From NCBI RefSeq assembly GCF_027257875.1, contig NZ_JAPVQY010000037.1, positions 19,376-83,375 on the forward strand: 64,000 nucleotides of DNA. The letters are read 5' to 3'. A model generated the notes under the pieces. That model worked only from the letters and a program-made list of their open reading frames with translations. It did no database searches and was not told the DNA's origin. This DNA comes from Burkholderia sp. IMCC1007. GTDB lineage: Bacteria > Pseudomonadota > Gammaproteobacteria > Burkholderiales > Burkholderiaceae. Both the position numbers and the translations under genes were made by a program. Of the stretch, positions 9,071-17,819 are shown one piece after another. How positions within the stretch are numbered: position 1 is the stretch's first letter; the number at the start of each line of letters is the position of its first letter.

Positions 9071-10120
9071 CTATCCGTCGCGCTCCATCCAGCGCGCAAC
9101 GATACGGCGCGCCTGGATACCCGCCGCATCGGCCTTGACGCTACGTTCGCCGGCGCTCACGCGGCGAGGACGACGGGCCGCCTGCGCCTGGATGGCCTCC
9201 AGCACGGCACGGTCCTCGTCGAATCCGGTTCGGATCGCACCGACCAAATGGTCCATCGCTTCCGGCGCGGTGGCGAAATCCCGACCTATAACCCAGCAAT
9301 ACAGCATGTGGGTCTGATCGATCGGCGTGGTGGCGTGCGCCACGCGAAAGCGGCTCGGCGCACACCCCGGCCGGGACGGATCCTCGAAATCGACACACCC
9401 CTCCTGCAGCGCCGGCGACAGGAACGAGCCTCGATGCTCGCGATGCCAGGGCGTACCAGGCAGCACCCCAAGCGCCATCGCATAGCCCGGCGCGAGCGGC
9501 TTGTTCACGAAACGCTGGCGGTATTCGACCGTGTCGCCGTCGCCGCTCACTTCCGGCGCGCTCGTCCAATCCTCGATCTGAAAGGTCGATGCATGCACAT
9601 AGCCAAAGTGCGTGAGGTCCAGCACGTTTTCCTTGAGCAACATGTAATTGGCTGAAATTTCCATCTGCCCGGAGCGGGTGGCGAACGAGGAATCGGTCGT
9701 CCAGTGCAACTCCGGCTGCGCAGGCGCCGAGTCGATCATCGCGGGATCGCCAACCCAGATCCATACGAACGGCCCAACCTCCTTGACGGGATAACGCTTT
9801 ACAGAAAAAGCAGGGGCTGCGTCCGCGGACGGCACACGCACACAACGTCCAGCGGGATCGAAGCAGAAGCCGTGGTACCCGCATTCGATCGTGTCGCCAT
9901 GCAGGCGGCCTAGCGACAGCGGTGCCTGGCGGTGCGGGCAGCGGTCCTCCAGCGCGGCGACCGTGCCATCCTCCTGCCGGAAAAGCACCACGGGCGTATC
10001 GAGCAGCCATCGGCCGAGCAAAGCTCGCCCTACTTCGTTGCCTAGCGCGGCAACCCACCAGCAGTTGTACGGATAGTTGCGAGTTTCTGCGATGCTTTCC
10101 GTAATATTCACGGTTGCCAC
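9071..10120 (-). CDS. Rieske non-heme iron oxygenase, VanA-like, third paralogue
   Basis: A 349-residue oxygenase. Seen: Rieske ligands CPH and CGYH (about residues 60 and 81), mononuclear iron motif DLTHFGYVH (about residues 168-176), and the opening NYPYNCWWVAALGNEV. AAGGAG before the ATG supports the start. It is divergent from the VanB-like reductase gene with 500 bases between, so the two are the natural oxygenase/reductase pair and probably share regulation. It is the most diverged of the three oxygenases at its N-terminus and C-terminus, suggesting a different substrate. Confidence 0.85.
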   Translation of the reverse strand: MATVNITESIAETRNYPYNCWWVAALGNEVGRALLGRWLLDTPVVLFRQEDGTVAALEDRCPHRQAPLSLGRLHGDTIECGYHGFCFDPAGRCVRVPSADAAPAFSVKRYPVKEVGPFVWIWVGDPAMIDSAPAQPELHWTTDSSFATRSGQMEISANYMLLKENVLDLTHFGYVHASTFQIEDWTSAPEVSGDGDTVEYRQRFVNKPLAPGYAMALGVLPGTPWHREHRGSFLSPALQEGCVDFEDPSRPGCAPSRFRVAHATTPIDQTHMLYCWVIGRDFATAPEAMDHLVGAIRTGFDEDRAVLEAIQAQAARRPRRVSAGERSVKADAAGIQARRIVARWMERDG

Positions 10121-10620
10121 GATGTCTCACTCCTTGTCCAAAAGACCTGTGCCCTTCACTGATTCCGCAGCGAGAACCCTGCGCACCTGACAACGGCCTT
10201 GCGCTGATGCGTCGCTTTACGGTGCGGTTGCCTGTTTCGGCTGACCTCACAATTACTAAACGATTCGTCTCGTTTCACTTTAGTGGAAGTGTATGGTGCG
10301 CGCAATCGGGTTTGCCCGAACCGCGCCCCCTTCTCTGTACCAACATGCGATCGCAACATCGGTGCACTGCGGCGATCGATGGCACATGTCCAGTGGATAT
10401 CGGTGACAAGTCTGGGGTAAATCCCGATGACGGCATCAATCACACTCGGTATATTTTTAATACGATACGTACCGTTGTATAATTATGCTGCCACGAAACC
10501 GTTCGAAGCTGATATGAATCTCCGCCCAATCGGGCTTGCGCGACGTACGGCTATGCAAACGAAATCGAACATTGCTCCCAGTTCGCGATGTTCCGGAACA
10601 CTAGATCAGGAGTCTTTGAT
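10121..10620. promoter_or_regulatory. 500-base divergent region between oxygenase and reductase genes
   Basis: No gene seen. The segment 10440-10500 is AT-rich and contains the best promoter-like sequence of the gap (separate entry). The reductase start is preceded by CAGGAG at 10607-10612. The left part should hold the promoter of the oxygenase operon read leftward, but I could not pick out hexamers with confidence. Confidence 0.45.
10462..10483 (+). promoter_or_regulatory. TATAAT box with overlapping near-palindrome (putative operator)
   Basis: TATAAT is at 10478-10483, 137 bases before the reductase ATG. Immediately upstream, 10462-10475 reads ACGATACGTACCGT, a near-perfect dyad (ACG-x-TACGTA-x-CGT) in the spacer region, where a repressor would block RNA polymerase. 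The -35 region (10455-10460) is weak. The GntR or LysR regulator of this cluster is the obvious candidate to bind. Confidence 0.4.
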
Positions 10621-11580
10621 ATGGATGCAGTCATCCGCCCGGTGCGCGTTGCCGCCAAAGCGCTAGAAGCCCGAAACATTTACAGCTTCGAGTTGATCGC
10701 GCTCGATGGCGGCGAACTTCCATCGTTTTCCGCCGGCGCACATATCGATGTGCATCTGCCCACCGGGCTGGTGCGCCAATACTCGCTTTGCAACAATCCC
10801 GCTGAATCGCACCGCTACCAGATCGCAGTGCTTCGGGATGCAAACTCTCGCGGGGGTTCAGTCGGTATGCACGCGTTGGAAGTGGGGCAGATCGTTGATA
10901 TCAGCGAACCGAGAAACCATTTTCCGCTGGCGGACGATGCGCCGCACAGCCTGTTGCTCGCAGGGGGCATCGGCATCACCCCGTTGCTGTCGATGGCCGA
11001 GTACCTGTCGAGTCAGGACAAATCATTCGAACTGCACTACTGCACGCGTTCCGACGATTGCACCGCCTTTGTCGCGAGACTACGCAGCGCTTCGTTTGCA
11101 GCGTCCGTGCACCTTCACTACGACGACTCCCCGTCTCGGAAACTTGACCTGATGGCCCTGCTTGAGCGAGGCCGTCCCAGCGCTCATCTCTATGTTTGTG
11201 GGCCCGCAGGGTTTATGGACTGGGCACTCGATAGTGCAAGAACTGCGGGCTGGCCGGAAGAACGCCTGCATCGCGAATATTTCGCGGCGACACCCAAGAA
11301 TACGAGCGGGGACGGCAGCTTCGATGTGGAAATCGCGTCGACAGGTCAGGTTATCCGGATTGCGGCCGATCAGACAGTGATCGCGGCGCTTTCCGTTCAT
11401 GGCATCAGCGTCCCTACATCCTGCGAACAGGGCGTTTGCGGCGCTTGCCTCACACGTATACTGGACGGCATACCCGAGCACCGCGACATGTTTCTCACCG
11501 CCGAGGAACGGGCTCAAGCGAACCAGTTCACGCCGTGCTGCTCCCGATCTCGAAGCCCCAAACTCGTCCTCGACCTCTGA
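10621..11580 (+). CDS. VanB-like oxidoreductase (FMN/NAD plus plant-type [2Fe-2S])
   Basis: A 319-residue phthalate-dioxygenase-reductase-type electron carrier that passes electrons from NAD(P)H to a Rieske oxygenase. Seen: flavin-binding RQYSLCNNP (about residue 55), nucleotide-binding LLLAGGIGITPLLSMAEYL (about residue 110), and the C-terminal [2Fe-2S] ligands CEQGVCGAC near residue 275 with a final Cys in TPCCSRS. I start at the ATG at 10621 (MDAVIRPVRV), which has CAGGAG upstream; the in-frame ATG 33 bases earlier lacks a site. It is the only reductase in a region with three VanA-like oxygenases and may serve all of them. Confidence 0.9.
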   Translation: MDAVIRPVRVAAKALEARNIYSFELIALDGGELPSFSAGAHIDVHLPTGLVRQYSLCNNPAESHRYQIAVLRDANSRGGSVGMHALEVGQIVDISEPRNHFPLADDAPHSLLLAGGIGITPLLSMAEYLSSQDKSFELHYCTRSDDCTAFVARLRSASFAASVHLHYDDSPSRKLDLMALLERGRPSAHLYVCGPAGFMDWALDSARTAGWPEERLHREYFAATPKNTSGDGSFDVEIASTGQVIRIAADQTVIAALSVHGISVPTSCEQGVCGACLTRILDGIPEHRDMFLTAEERAQANQFTPCCSRSRSPKLVLDL

Positions 11581-12104
11581 ACTGGCGATGCGAGTCCATT
11601 CAAAGTATGGTAATCGCCGAGGCTGTTGGTGCCCGCCTTTGGGGCCACGTTTCAGTTCGATAGAAACAGGCGACTGAGCTAGTGATTGTAGAAAAACAAA
11701 TCCACGCAAAAATCACCCTCGTCGATGAGCAGCCGCTTTTGCATCCACGCTTTGCACACGGACCATCCCAACTAGCCGGCCCAAATACCTCCTGCTGGGA
11801 ACCATCCGGTGGAGCATTGAGCGGAACGGATCGGCGAATAGCACCTTCGCCGCGAAGGAACGCTTCGTAGAAGTCCAGCATGCGAATCCACACCTCCTCC
11901 ACGAGCATCCACCGTGTAAATGCGCCGCAGTAAAGTGCAGGACGATGCCCGGATCGCTTACGGAGAGCCGGTATGGTCAGGACGGCTCGATCAACGATGA
12001 TCCCGCCGACGCGATCGCAAACCGCTAACCTGGTTTTCGACTTCGCCGGAATCCTCTCTCTTTCCGCCGCCAGACGGAAGCCGCAGGCTGAAGCGGGGGA
12101 GATG
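11581..12104. other. 524-base region without a supportable gene
   Basis: An open frame on the minus strand (about 11600-12154) overlaps the end of the cyclase gene and has no recognisable motif, so I do not call it. A decayed gene is possible. I see no strong hairpin or repeat. Confidence 0.4.
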
Positions 12105-13289
12105 TCAAAACGCACCGGCCCTGCCGGCCAGGAACCACGTGCGGAGCTCGCCAATACCCTTCGCAGTAATCGTGCCGCGCTCTTCGAGGAGGAAGGAATC
12201 GCCGAGCCTGTTGCGCGTGGCCTCCGTCACCTGCACGCGCCCGGCGACGCCCTGCGATTCCATCCGGCTCGCGAGATTGACCGCGACGCCCCACAAGTCG
12301 TAAATGAACTTGCGCTTCCCGATCACCCCGGCCACGACTTCGCCGCTGTTGATGCCGATACGCAACTGCAAGTTGCAGCGCCGGAGCGCGTTGAAACGGG
12401 CCATCGCATCGATCATGTCGAGCGCCATGTGCGCCGCCCGCGCCGCATGGTCGGCCACCGGGACGGGCAGTCCTGCCGCCGCCATGTACGCGTCGCCGAT
12501 GGTCTTGATCTTCTCGAGGCCACGATTGTCCGCGAAGATGTCGAAATCGGTGAAGATATCGCCGAGCATCTCGACGAGTTGCTCGGGGCTCATGCCGGCC
12601 GAAAAGCCAGTGAAGTCCACGATATCCGCGAACAAAACCGACACCTCGGGGAAGCGGTCCGCAATCACTTGCGGGAAGTTGCTGTCGGCAATGTCATCGA
12701 GGTGAGCTTTCAATCGCTCCGCGATCGGATAGGGCAGCATATTGAGCAACAGCCGCTCCGATACCTTCTGCTCGGCGACGACCTTCGCGTACAGCCCCTT
12801 GAGCTCGTCGCTCTGGCGGCGAATCAGCTCGCGGCTCGCCTCCACTTCCCGCATCTTTTGCTCGAGCGCCCTGCTGTAGTCGCGCAATTCGCGGTGCAGC
12901 AAGCGGACTTCCAGCATGTTGTGAACACGCATCAGCACTTCGGCCAGATCGAACGGCTTGCTGACGAAATCCTTCGCGCCGGTTTGCAGCGCGCGCAATT
13001 TATGGGCAGGCTGTGCCGTGACCACGATAACCGGGAGGTAGCTGTCCGCCTCGAGATCCTTCAGTGCCTCCATCACCTTAAAGCCGTCGGTGCCGGGCAT
13101 CTGGAGATCGAGCAGGATGAGGTCGAACCGATTTTGGCGGTGAAGCGCGCATACCGCGGATCCATCCATCGTCGACGAAACGTGAGCATAGCCCGCCCGG
13201 CGCAGGACCTGATCGAGCAGCAGGATGTTGGCCTGCAGATCGTCGACGATGAGGATTTTGGCGTTGAGAATCGCTGATGAATCGATCAT
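12105..13289 (-). CDS. response regulator with class III adenylate cyclase output domain
   Basis: A 394-residue protein that probably makes cAMP when phosphorylated. Domains: receiver (about 10-125; acid pocket VDD, phospho-acceptor D61, K111), a coiled-coil linker (about 125-180), and a class III cyclase (about 190-375). Seen in the cyclase: metal aspartates D222 (FADIVDFT) and D266 (IGDAYM), K262 in LEKIKTIG and D331 in YDLWG, the pair that selects adenine over guanine, and NLASRM with the transition-state Asn and Arg. So adenylate rather than guanylate cyclase is expected. It follows a hybrid histidine kinase gene by 26 bases and is probably its partner. Confidence 0.87.
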   Translation of the reverse strand: MIDSSAILNAKILIVDDLQANILLLDQVLRRAGYAHVSSTMDGSAVCALHRQNRFDLILLDLQMPGTDGFKVMEALKDLEADSYLPVIVVTAQPAHKLRALQTGAKDFVSKPFDLAEVLMRVHNMLEVRLLHRELRDYSRALEQKMREVEASRELIRRQSDELKGLYAKVVAEQKVSERLLLNMLPYPIAERLKAHLDDIADSNFPQVIADRFPEVSVLFADIVDFTGFSAGMSPEQLVEMLGDIFTDFDIFADNRGLEKIKTIGDAYMAAAGLPVPVADHAARAAHMALDMIDAMARFNALRRCNLQLRIGINSGEVVAGVIGKRKFIYDLWGVAVNLASRMESQGVAGRVQVTEATRNRLGDSFLLEERGTITAKGIGELRTWFLAGRAGAF

Positions 13290-13315
13290 GGTTCGGCACC
13301 CGGATACCTGACGCG

Positions 13316-14908
13316 CTAGTGCGTTCCTTGCCGAAACGCAATGGCTTCGGCGAGCGCCTGCATGAACTCGTCGATCTTGATCGGCTTGGTCAAATAGCGG
13401 AAAAAGCCCGCTTCCAGACCTTTTTCGATATCACGCGGCATCGCGTTCGAACTGAGTGCCACCACCGGGATGTCCGCCGTCGCGGGATTCTTGCGCAAGA
13501 TGTTTAGCGCTTCGATGCCGCTGATGTCGGGCAAATTGATGTCCATCACAATCACGTGCGGCAGCGCCCTGCACGCCAATTCCACACCGAGTCGTCCCGT
13601 CACGGCACTGAGCATGCCTATGTCCGCGTGCCGGGCAACCAATTGCTCCACGAGTTTCAGGTTCGCGGGGTTGTCCTCGATATAGAGCACGGTATGGACG
13701 GGTACCGCGGCCGCAGCGTTCCTGGCCACCGCCTCGGCAGGGGTAGTGAGTTGCGCGGCGACCATCGTGGCGATTTCCGGGGCGGGGGCCGCATTGAGTT
13801 CGATCCAGAACACACTTCCCTGCCCGGCGGTACTTTCAACACCCATGGCGCCGCCCATCAGTTCTGTCAGCCGCTTGGCCACCACCAAGCCGATGCCCGT
13901 GCCCTCCTCGGTGCCTGCCTCCTGTCCCAGACGATTGAATGGCTGGAAGAGTTGGACCATCTGCTCCGGCGACAAGCCCAGACCCGTGTCGCTGATGCTG
14001 ACGCGAACCCGATCCGACGTGCGCGTGCTGTAATCCACCTCGACTGTTCCTTGCGAACGGTTGTATTTGATTGCATTCGAAAGCAGATTGATCAGGATCT
14101 GCTTGAGGCGGGTTCGATCGGCATGGACGTAGCAGCGCGCGTCGACATGCGGAAACACCATACGAATACCGCGTTGCTGTGCCTGCTGCGCGATCATGGC
14201 TTCGCATTCGTGCAACGCATCGCTCAACGATACAGGTTCCGGCGAGGTTGACACCTGCCCCGATTCGATCTTCGCAAGATCAAGCACTTCGTTGATCAAC
14301 TCGAGAAGATGCCATCCTGCCCGCAGAATCTGGTCGATGCTCGCCAGTTGCGAGGGCGTTGGAGGCGGCGATTCGGATGCCATGAGTTGCGCAAAACCGA
14401 GGATCGCATTGAGCGGGCTGCGCAGTTCGTGACTCATACTGGACAGGAAGTCCGACTTCGCGCGGTTGGCGCTTTCGGCCGCGGCCAGGGCCTGCTTGCG
14501 GTCCTCGATGTCAGTGGCCGTCCCAACCCACCTCACAACGTTTCCGTTCGCATCTTTTACCGGCGATGCCCGATCGAGATGCCATCGATAGCTGCCGTCA
14601 GACCTTCTTCTTAAACGCACCTCCATTTCCTGCTCCGTGCCGCTCGCCACGGCACGCGCCCAATGCTCCGTCGCCGCTTGCACATCATCCGGATGTATGG
14701 TCGACATCCAGTTCGATCCCTGAACTTGCGGAAAATCAAATCCTGTAGACGTTTCGAGCCGCTGGTTAACGTAATCGATCAAACCATCCGGCGTAGCTGT
14801 CCATACGATATGTGGTATTGCGTCCGCAAGTGATCTGAAACGCCGTTCGGCTTCCTCGACCTTGGTTTCGTGCCCAGGACAATCTCGTGACAAAGCGTGC
14901 TCTTGCAT
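13316..14908 (-). CDS. PAS-domain hybrid sensor histidine kinase with C-terminal receiver
   Basis: A 530-residue, apparently soluble kinase (no membrane segment seen). Domains: PAS/PAC (about 22-137), HisKA with phospho-acceptor H160 in SHELRSPLNAILG, ATPase domain (about 265-375; NAIKYNRSQG N-box, DTGLGLS and GTGIGL G-boxes), and a receiver (about 405-525; IEDN acid pocket, phospho-acceptor in VMDINLPD, Lys in TKPI). No Hpt domain is present, so phosphate may return or pass to the downstream receiver-cyclase. A cytoplasmic or redox signal sensed by PAS is likely. It is the first gene of a two-gene unit with the cyclase. Confidence 0.88.
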   Translation of the reverse strand: MQEHALSRDCPGHETKVEEAERRFRSLADAIPHIVWTATPDGLIDYVNQRLETSTGFDFPQVQGSNWMSTIHPDDVQAATEHWARAVASGTEQEMEVRLRRRSDGSYRWHLDRASPVKDANGNVVRWVGTATDIEDRKQALAAAESANRAKSDFLSSMSHELRSPLNAILGFAQLMASESPPPTPSQLASIDQILRAGWHLLELINEVLDLAKIESGQVSTSPEPVSLSDALHECEAMIAQQAQQRGIRMVFPHVDARCYVHADRTRLKQILINLLSNAIKYNRSQGTVEVDYSTRTSDRVRVSISDTGLGLSPEQMVQLFQPFNRLGQEAGTEEGTGIGLVVAKRLTELMGGAMGVESTAGQGSVFWIELNAAPAPEIATMVAAQLTTPAEAVARNAAAAVPVHTVLYIEDNPANLKLVEQLVARHADIGMLSAVTGRLGVELACRALPHVIVMDINLPDISGIEALNILRKNPATADIPVVALSSNAMPRDIEKGLEAGFFRYLTKPIKIDEFMQALAEAIAFRQGTH

Positions 14909-15231
14909 GATCGATCCCTAAAACAAATGTCGACATGCCAGTGCGTCAGCAACTTCACCTGATCGGAATCAGCTCGAAAGTCTCTGGCGTTGGACGGAAA
15001 CCGACCTATTCAAAGGCGAGAAGACACGTCGGCACAAGACAAGTGGCCACATTACCCCTTCTCATGTTCATGCTCGCGTAACGAAGCGTCAATTGGGAGC
15101 GTAAGCCAACCGTTGTAAGGAATTGAACCGCCGGCGCTTGGTTGAGGTTCGACGACGCGACCTCGGTGAAACGGGAGCGCACTCCTTATCGTAGGCTTCG
15201 CGTAATCTCAGTTTGAGCGACCCATTCCTAC
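14909..15231. other. 323-base region upstream of the kinase gene
   Basis: It should hold the kinase/cyclase promoter (leftward) and the 3' end of the TetR transcript. I find no gene, repeat or clear hairpin. Confidence 0.4.
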
Positions 15232-15996
15232 TCACTCATCCGATCCATGTTTCGCCAGCGTAACGACGATAGGCAATGGACGGTTGGCAATCTCCGTCGC
15301 TTCAGCTCTCGGAACCCCGAGCGTTTGCAACAACGAAGAGGCAGTACGTTCTGCAAAGCCCTCTTGGCTATACCCGATCATTTTCAACATATCAGTCACG
15401 GGTTCTTCCCCGGCATCAAAGCGCAACTCGATTGCGATGGCCGTGAGTACCGCACCTCCGACTGTAATCACGCTCACGAGCGGCTCGTCGGCGACGAACC
15501 TTTTGGCACCGATCCCCTTCTGGATATCTCTCAACAGTCGAGGCCCGAGGCCTCGGCTAAGTGCACGTGCAGACAGGCCCTCCCGGAGCAGGAAATGGCC
15601 CCACACGGGCTCGCGTCGCGCACGCAACAACGTGTGGCGCAAGGCGACCGCGATGGTCTCTGCGGGATCGGGGAGGTCGGCAGCCATCCGATCCAGCGTA
15701 TCTGCGAACTCCTCGAACACTGAATCCAGGACCGCGGCATGAATCGCTTCCTTCGATTCGAAGTGGTTGTAGAACGAGCCCAAGCCAACGTCGGCGGCCT
15801 CGGTAATTTCGTTGATCGCGACCCCTTCCATCCCTTTTTGCGCCATCAGGACAAGAGCAGCATCGAGTAGACGCGCTCTGGTTTCACGCCTGCGGCGCGC
15901 GCCGCGGGGCTCGCGGCCCTCGGCAATCACGGGCGCCTCCCCGTGGGTGGCGGCAGCAGTCGCGGATTTCGTGCGACGGGTTGAAGGGGCAGGCAT
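15232..15996 (-). CDS. TetR/AcrR-family transcriptional regulator
   Basis: A 254-residue repressor. The helix-turn-helix lies at about residues 35-85 (ARLLDAALVLMAQKGMEG, then ITEAADVGLGSFYNHFESK), after a basic Arg-rich stretch. The C-terminal ligand domain is not of a type I recognise. I start at the ATG at 15996 (MPAPSTRRTK); the frame continues upstream but the added residues look non-coding. It is divergent from the MhpA-like hydroxylase gene with 127 bases between, so it likely represses the 16.1-22.8 kb catabolic set and is released by a pathway compound or its CoA ester. Confidence 0.85.
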   Translation of the reverse strand: MPAPSTRRTKSATAAATHGEAPVIAEGREPRGARRRRETRARLLDAALVLMAQKGMEGVAINEITEAADVGLGSFYNHFESKEAIHAAVLDSVFEEFADTLDRMAADLPDPAETIAVALRHTLLRARREPVWGHFLLREGLSARALSRGLGPRLLRDIQKGIGAKRFVADEPLVSVITVGGAVLTAIAIELRFDAGEEPVTDMLKMIGYSQEGFAERTASSLLQTLGVPRAEATEIANRPLPIVVTLAKHGSDE

Positions 15997-16123
15997 CGGC
16001 GTTCCGGTGGATTCGACAATTCGAGTATACGTTCCAACATCATAATTGACACAATATTCAGAGATGAATTTAATGTCATCACGACGGCGCACAGTCGTCC
16101 GTCTGGAGAATGGAGACTGAACG

Positions 16124-17812
16124 GTGGCGGAGACAACGGTACGGAACGAGATTGGGACCCCTGAACGCGCAGCGTCTTCCGGCGGGCACGACTTGCCATC
16201 ATCGGTAGAAGTGCTTGTCGTCGGGTGCGGACCGGTTGGAGCAACTATTGGAGGTCTGTTGGCGCGTGACGGTGTGCGGGTTCTTGTCGTCGACAAGGCT
16301 ACGGAAATTCTCATGGCACCGCGTGCGATCGCCCTCGATAACGACGCGCTGCGGATACTGCAATTCGCAGGCGTGACCGAAGCGGACCTTGATACCGTGG
16401 CAATTCCGTACGTACGTATGCGCTCGCCGTGGTTTGGCGAATTTGCACGGGTAAATTCGCTCGGAAGCATCGATTGTCATCCAAAGCTCGTCACGTTCTA
16501 TCAACCTGATCTGGAGCGTTGCTTGCGCGCGCAATTGCGTGCATGCAGCTCAGCGCAAACAGGGTTCGGCGTCGCGCTTGTCTCGCTGGACGAGCAAGAA
16601 GACCACGTGGTCGCAACGCTCGACATCGGTGAAGGCCGGCGGCATGCGGTGCGCGCCCGCTACGTCGTGGGTGCGGACGGAGCGAGCTCGGTCGTGCGCC
16701 AAATGATTGGACAGGCGTTCAAAGGAAAGACATTCGCCGAAGACTGGCTGATCGTCGACGCACGTGAGGTTCGTCGTCCGATCGATCACGTCGAGTTTAT
16801 CTGCGACCACCGGCGGCCCACGCCACACATGACTGCTCCCGGCGGCCGCGAGCGCTGGGAGTTCATGCTGCATTCGAATGAGACCCGCGACGAAATGGAG
16901 TCCGACGAAAGCATTCGGAAACTCCTGCAACCGTGGGGCGGCATGATGGATATGGTGATCGAGCGAAAGGCTGTGTATCGCTTTCACGCGCGCACCGTCA
17001 GATCGTTCAGAAGGGGTCGCGTCTTTCTCGCCGGCGACGCGGCGCATATCACACCGCCGTTCGTCGGGCAGGGGCTGGTCGCTGGGCTGCGTGACGCCGC
17101 GAACCTGTCATGGAAGCTCGCGTGGGTCATCAAAGGACACGCCGCGCCGCACATTCTAGACTCGTACGATCAGGAGCGCCGACCTCACGTCAAGGCAATG
17201 ATCGGCGTCGCGAAGTTCATGGGAAAGCTGGTGATGCCGCGCAATGCGGGTGTTGCAATTTTCACCCACGGTCTGATGCGGCTTTCCCGGCTCGTCCCGG
17301 CGCTACGCAACCACTTCGACGAGTTAGGAATCAAGCCGAAGAATGCGCTTCGACGGGGACTATTCGTTTCCGGTGCGGCACGAACCCGACTTGTCCGCGG
17401 AGCGGTTCTTCCTCAAGGATGGCTGCGCAATTGCGACGGCGCTATTCGCATGAGCGATGACGTATTGGGCACCGGCCTCACGCTGATCGGATTCGGCAAG
17501 GATGCTGGAGCAAACCTTGACCCAGGCACGCGGGCGGCGTTTATCGCGGCCGGTGGATCCGTCGTTCAGGTCGTACACCGCGGGCAGCGTCTGCACCGTA
17601 CCGAGAAGGGCGGGTGGGAAGACCTGGACGGCACGTTCATGCCGCGTGTCGTCGGATTTGGCTGGGCGGCTGTTGTTCGTCCGGACAAGACGATCCTGCA
17701 TGAGGGGCCCGTGACCGAGTCGACGCGCATTGTCCTCGAATCGCTGCAGCTACTTGGCGCATGCACTTCGCTAACGGCGCGCTCCAGTCAAATTGCCATG
17801 CCCTCCGCCTGA
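16124..17812 (+). CDS. FAD-dependent aromatic hydroxylase, MhpA-like
   Basis: A 562-residue flavoprotein monooxygenase of the MhpA/PheA group that hydroxylates phenolic rings with NAD(P)H and O2. Seen: dinucleotide fold VVGCGPVGATIGG near residue 32, the YVVGADGASSVVR block, and FAD-ribityl motif FLAGDAAHITPPFVGQG near residue 305. The start is GTG, chosen for the GGAG ribosome site nine bases upstream. It opens a run hydroxylase, dioxygenase, hydrolase, ligase. It is clearly a paralogue of the mhpA gene at 28.8 kb but shorter (562 against 615 residues) and under a different regulator, so a different substrate is expected. Confidence 0.88.
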   Translation: MAETTVRNEIGTPERAASSGGHDLPSSVEVLVVGCGPVGATIGGLLARDGVRVLVVDKATEILMAPRAIALDNDALRILQFAGVTEADLDTVAIPYVRMRSPWFGEFARVNSLGSIDCHPKLVTFYQPDLERCLRAQLRACSSAQTGFGVALVSLDEQEDHVVATLDIGEGRRHAVRARYVVGADGASSVVRQMIGQAFKGKTFAEDWLIVDAREVRRPIDHVEFICDHRRPTPHMTAPGGRERWEFMLHSNETRDEMESDESIRKLLQPWGGMMDMVIERKAVYRFHARTVRSFRRGRVFLAGDAAHITPPFVGQGLVAGLRDAANLSWKLAWVIKGHAAPHILDSYDQERRPHVKAMIGVAKFMGKLVMPRNAGVAIFTHGLMRLSRLVPALRNHFDELGIKPKNALRRGLFVSGAARTRLVRGAVLPQGWLRNCDGAIRMSDDVLGTGLTLIGFGKDAGANLDPGTRAAFIAAGGSVVQVVHRGQRLHRTEKGGWEDLDGTFMPRVVGFGWAAVVRPDKTILHEGPVTESTRIVLESLQLLGACTSLTARSSQIAMPSA

Positions 17813-17819
17813 GGCCTCT

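Noticed and set aside
11600..12154. Minus-strand frame of 184 codons after the reductase gene
   Set aside because: It overlaps the start of the cyclase-side sequence, shows no family motif and has no ribosome site; a decayed gene cannot be excluded.
14909..15231. Promoter or small RNA between the kinase and TetR genes
   Set aside because: I looked for hairpins with U-tracts and -10/-35 pairs and found nothing convincing.
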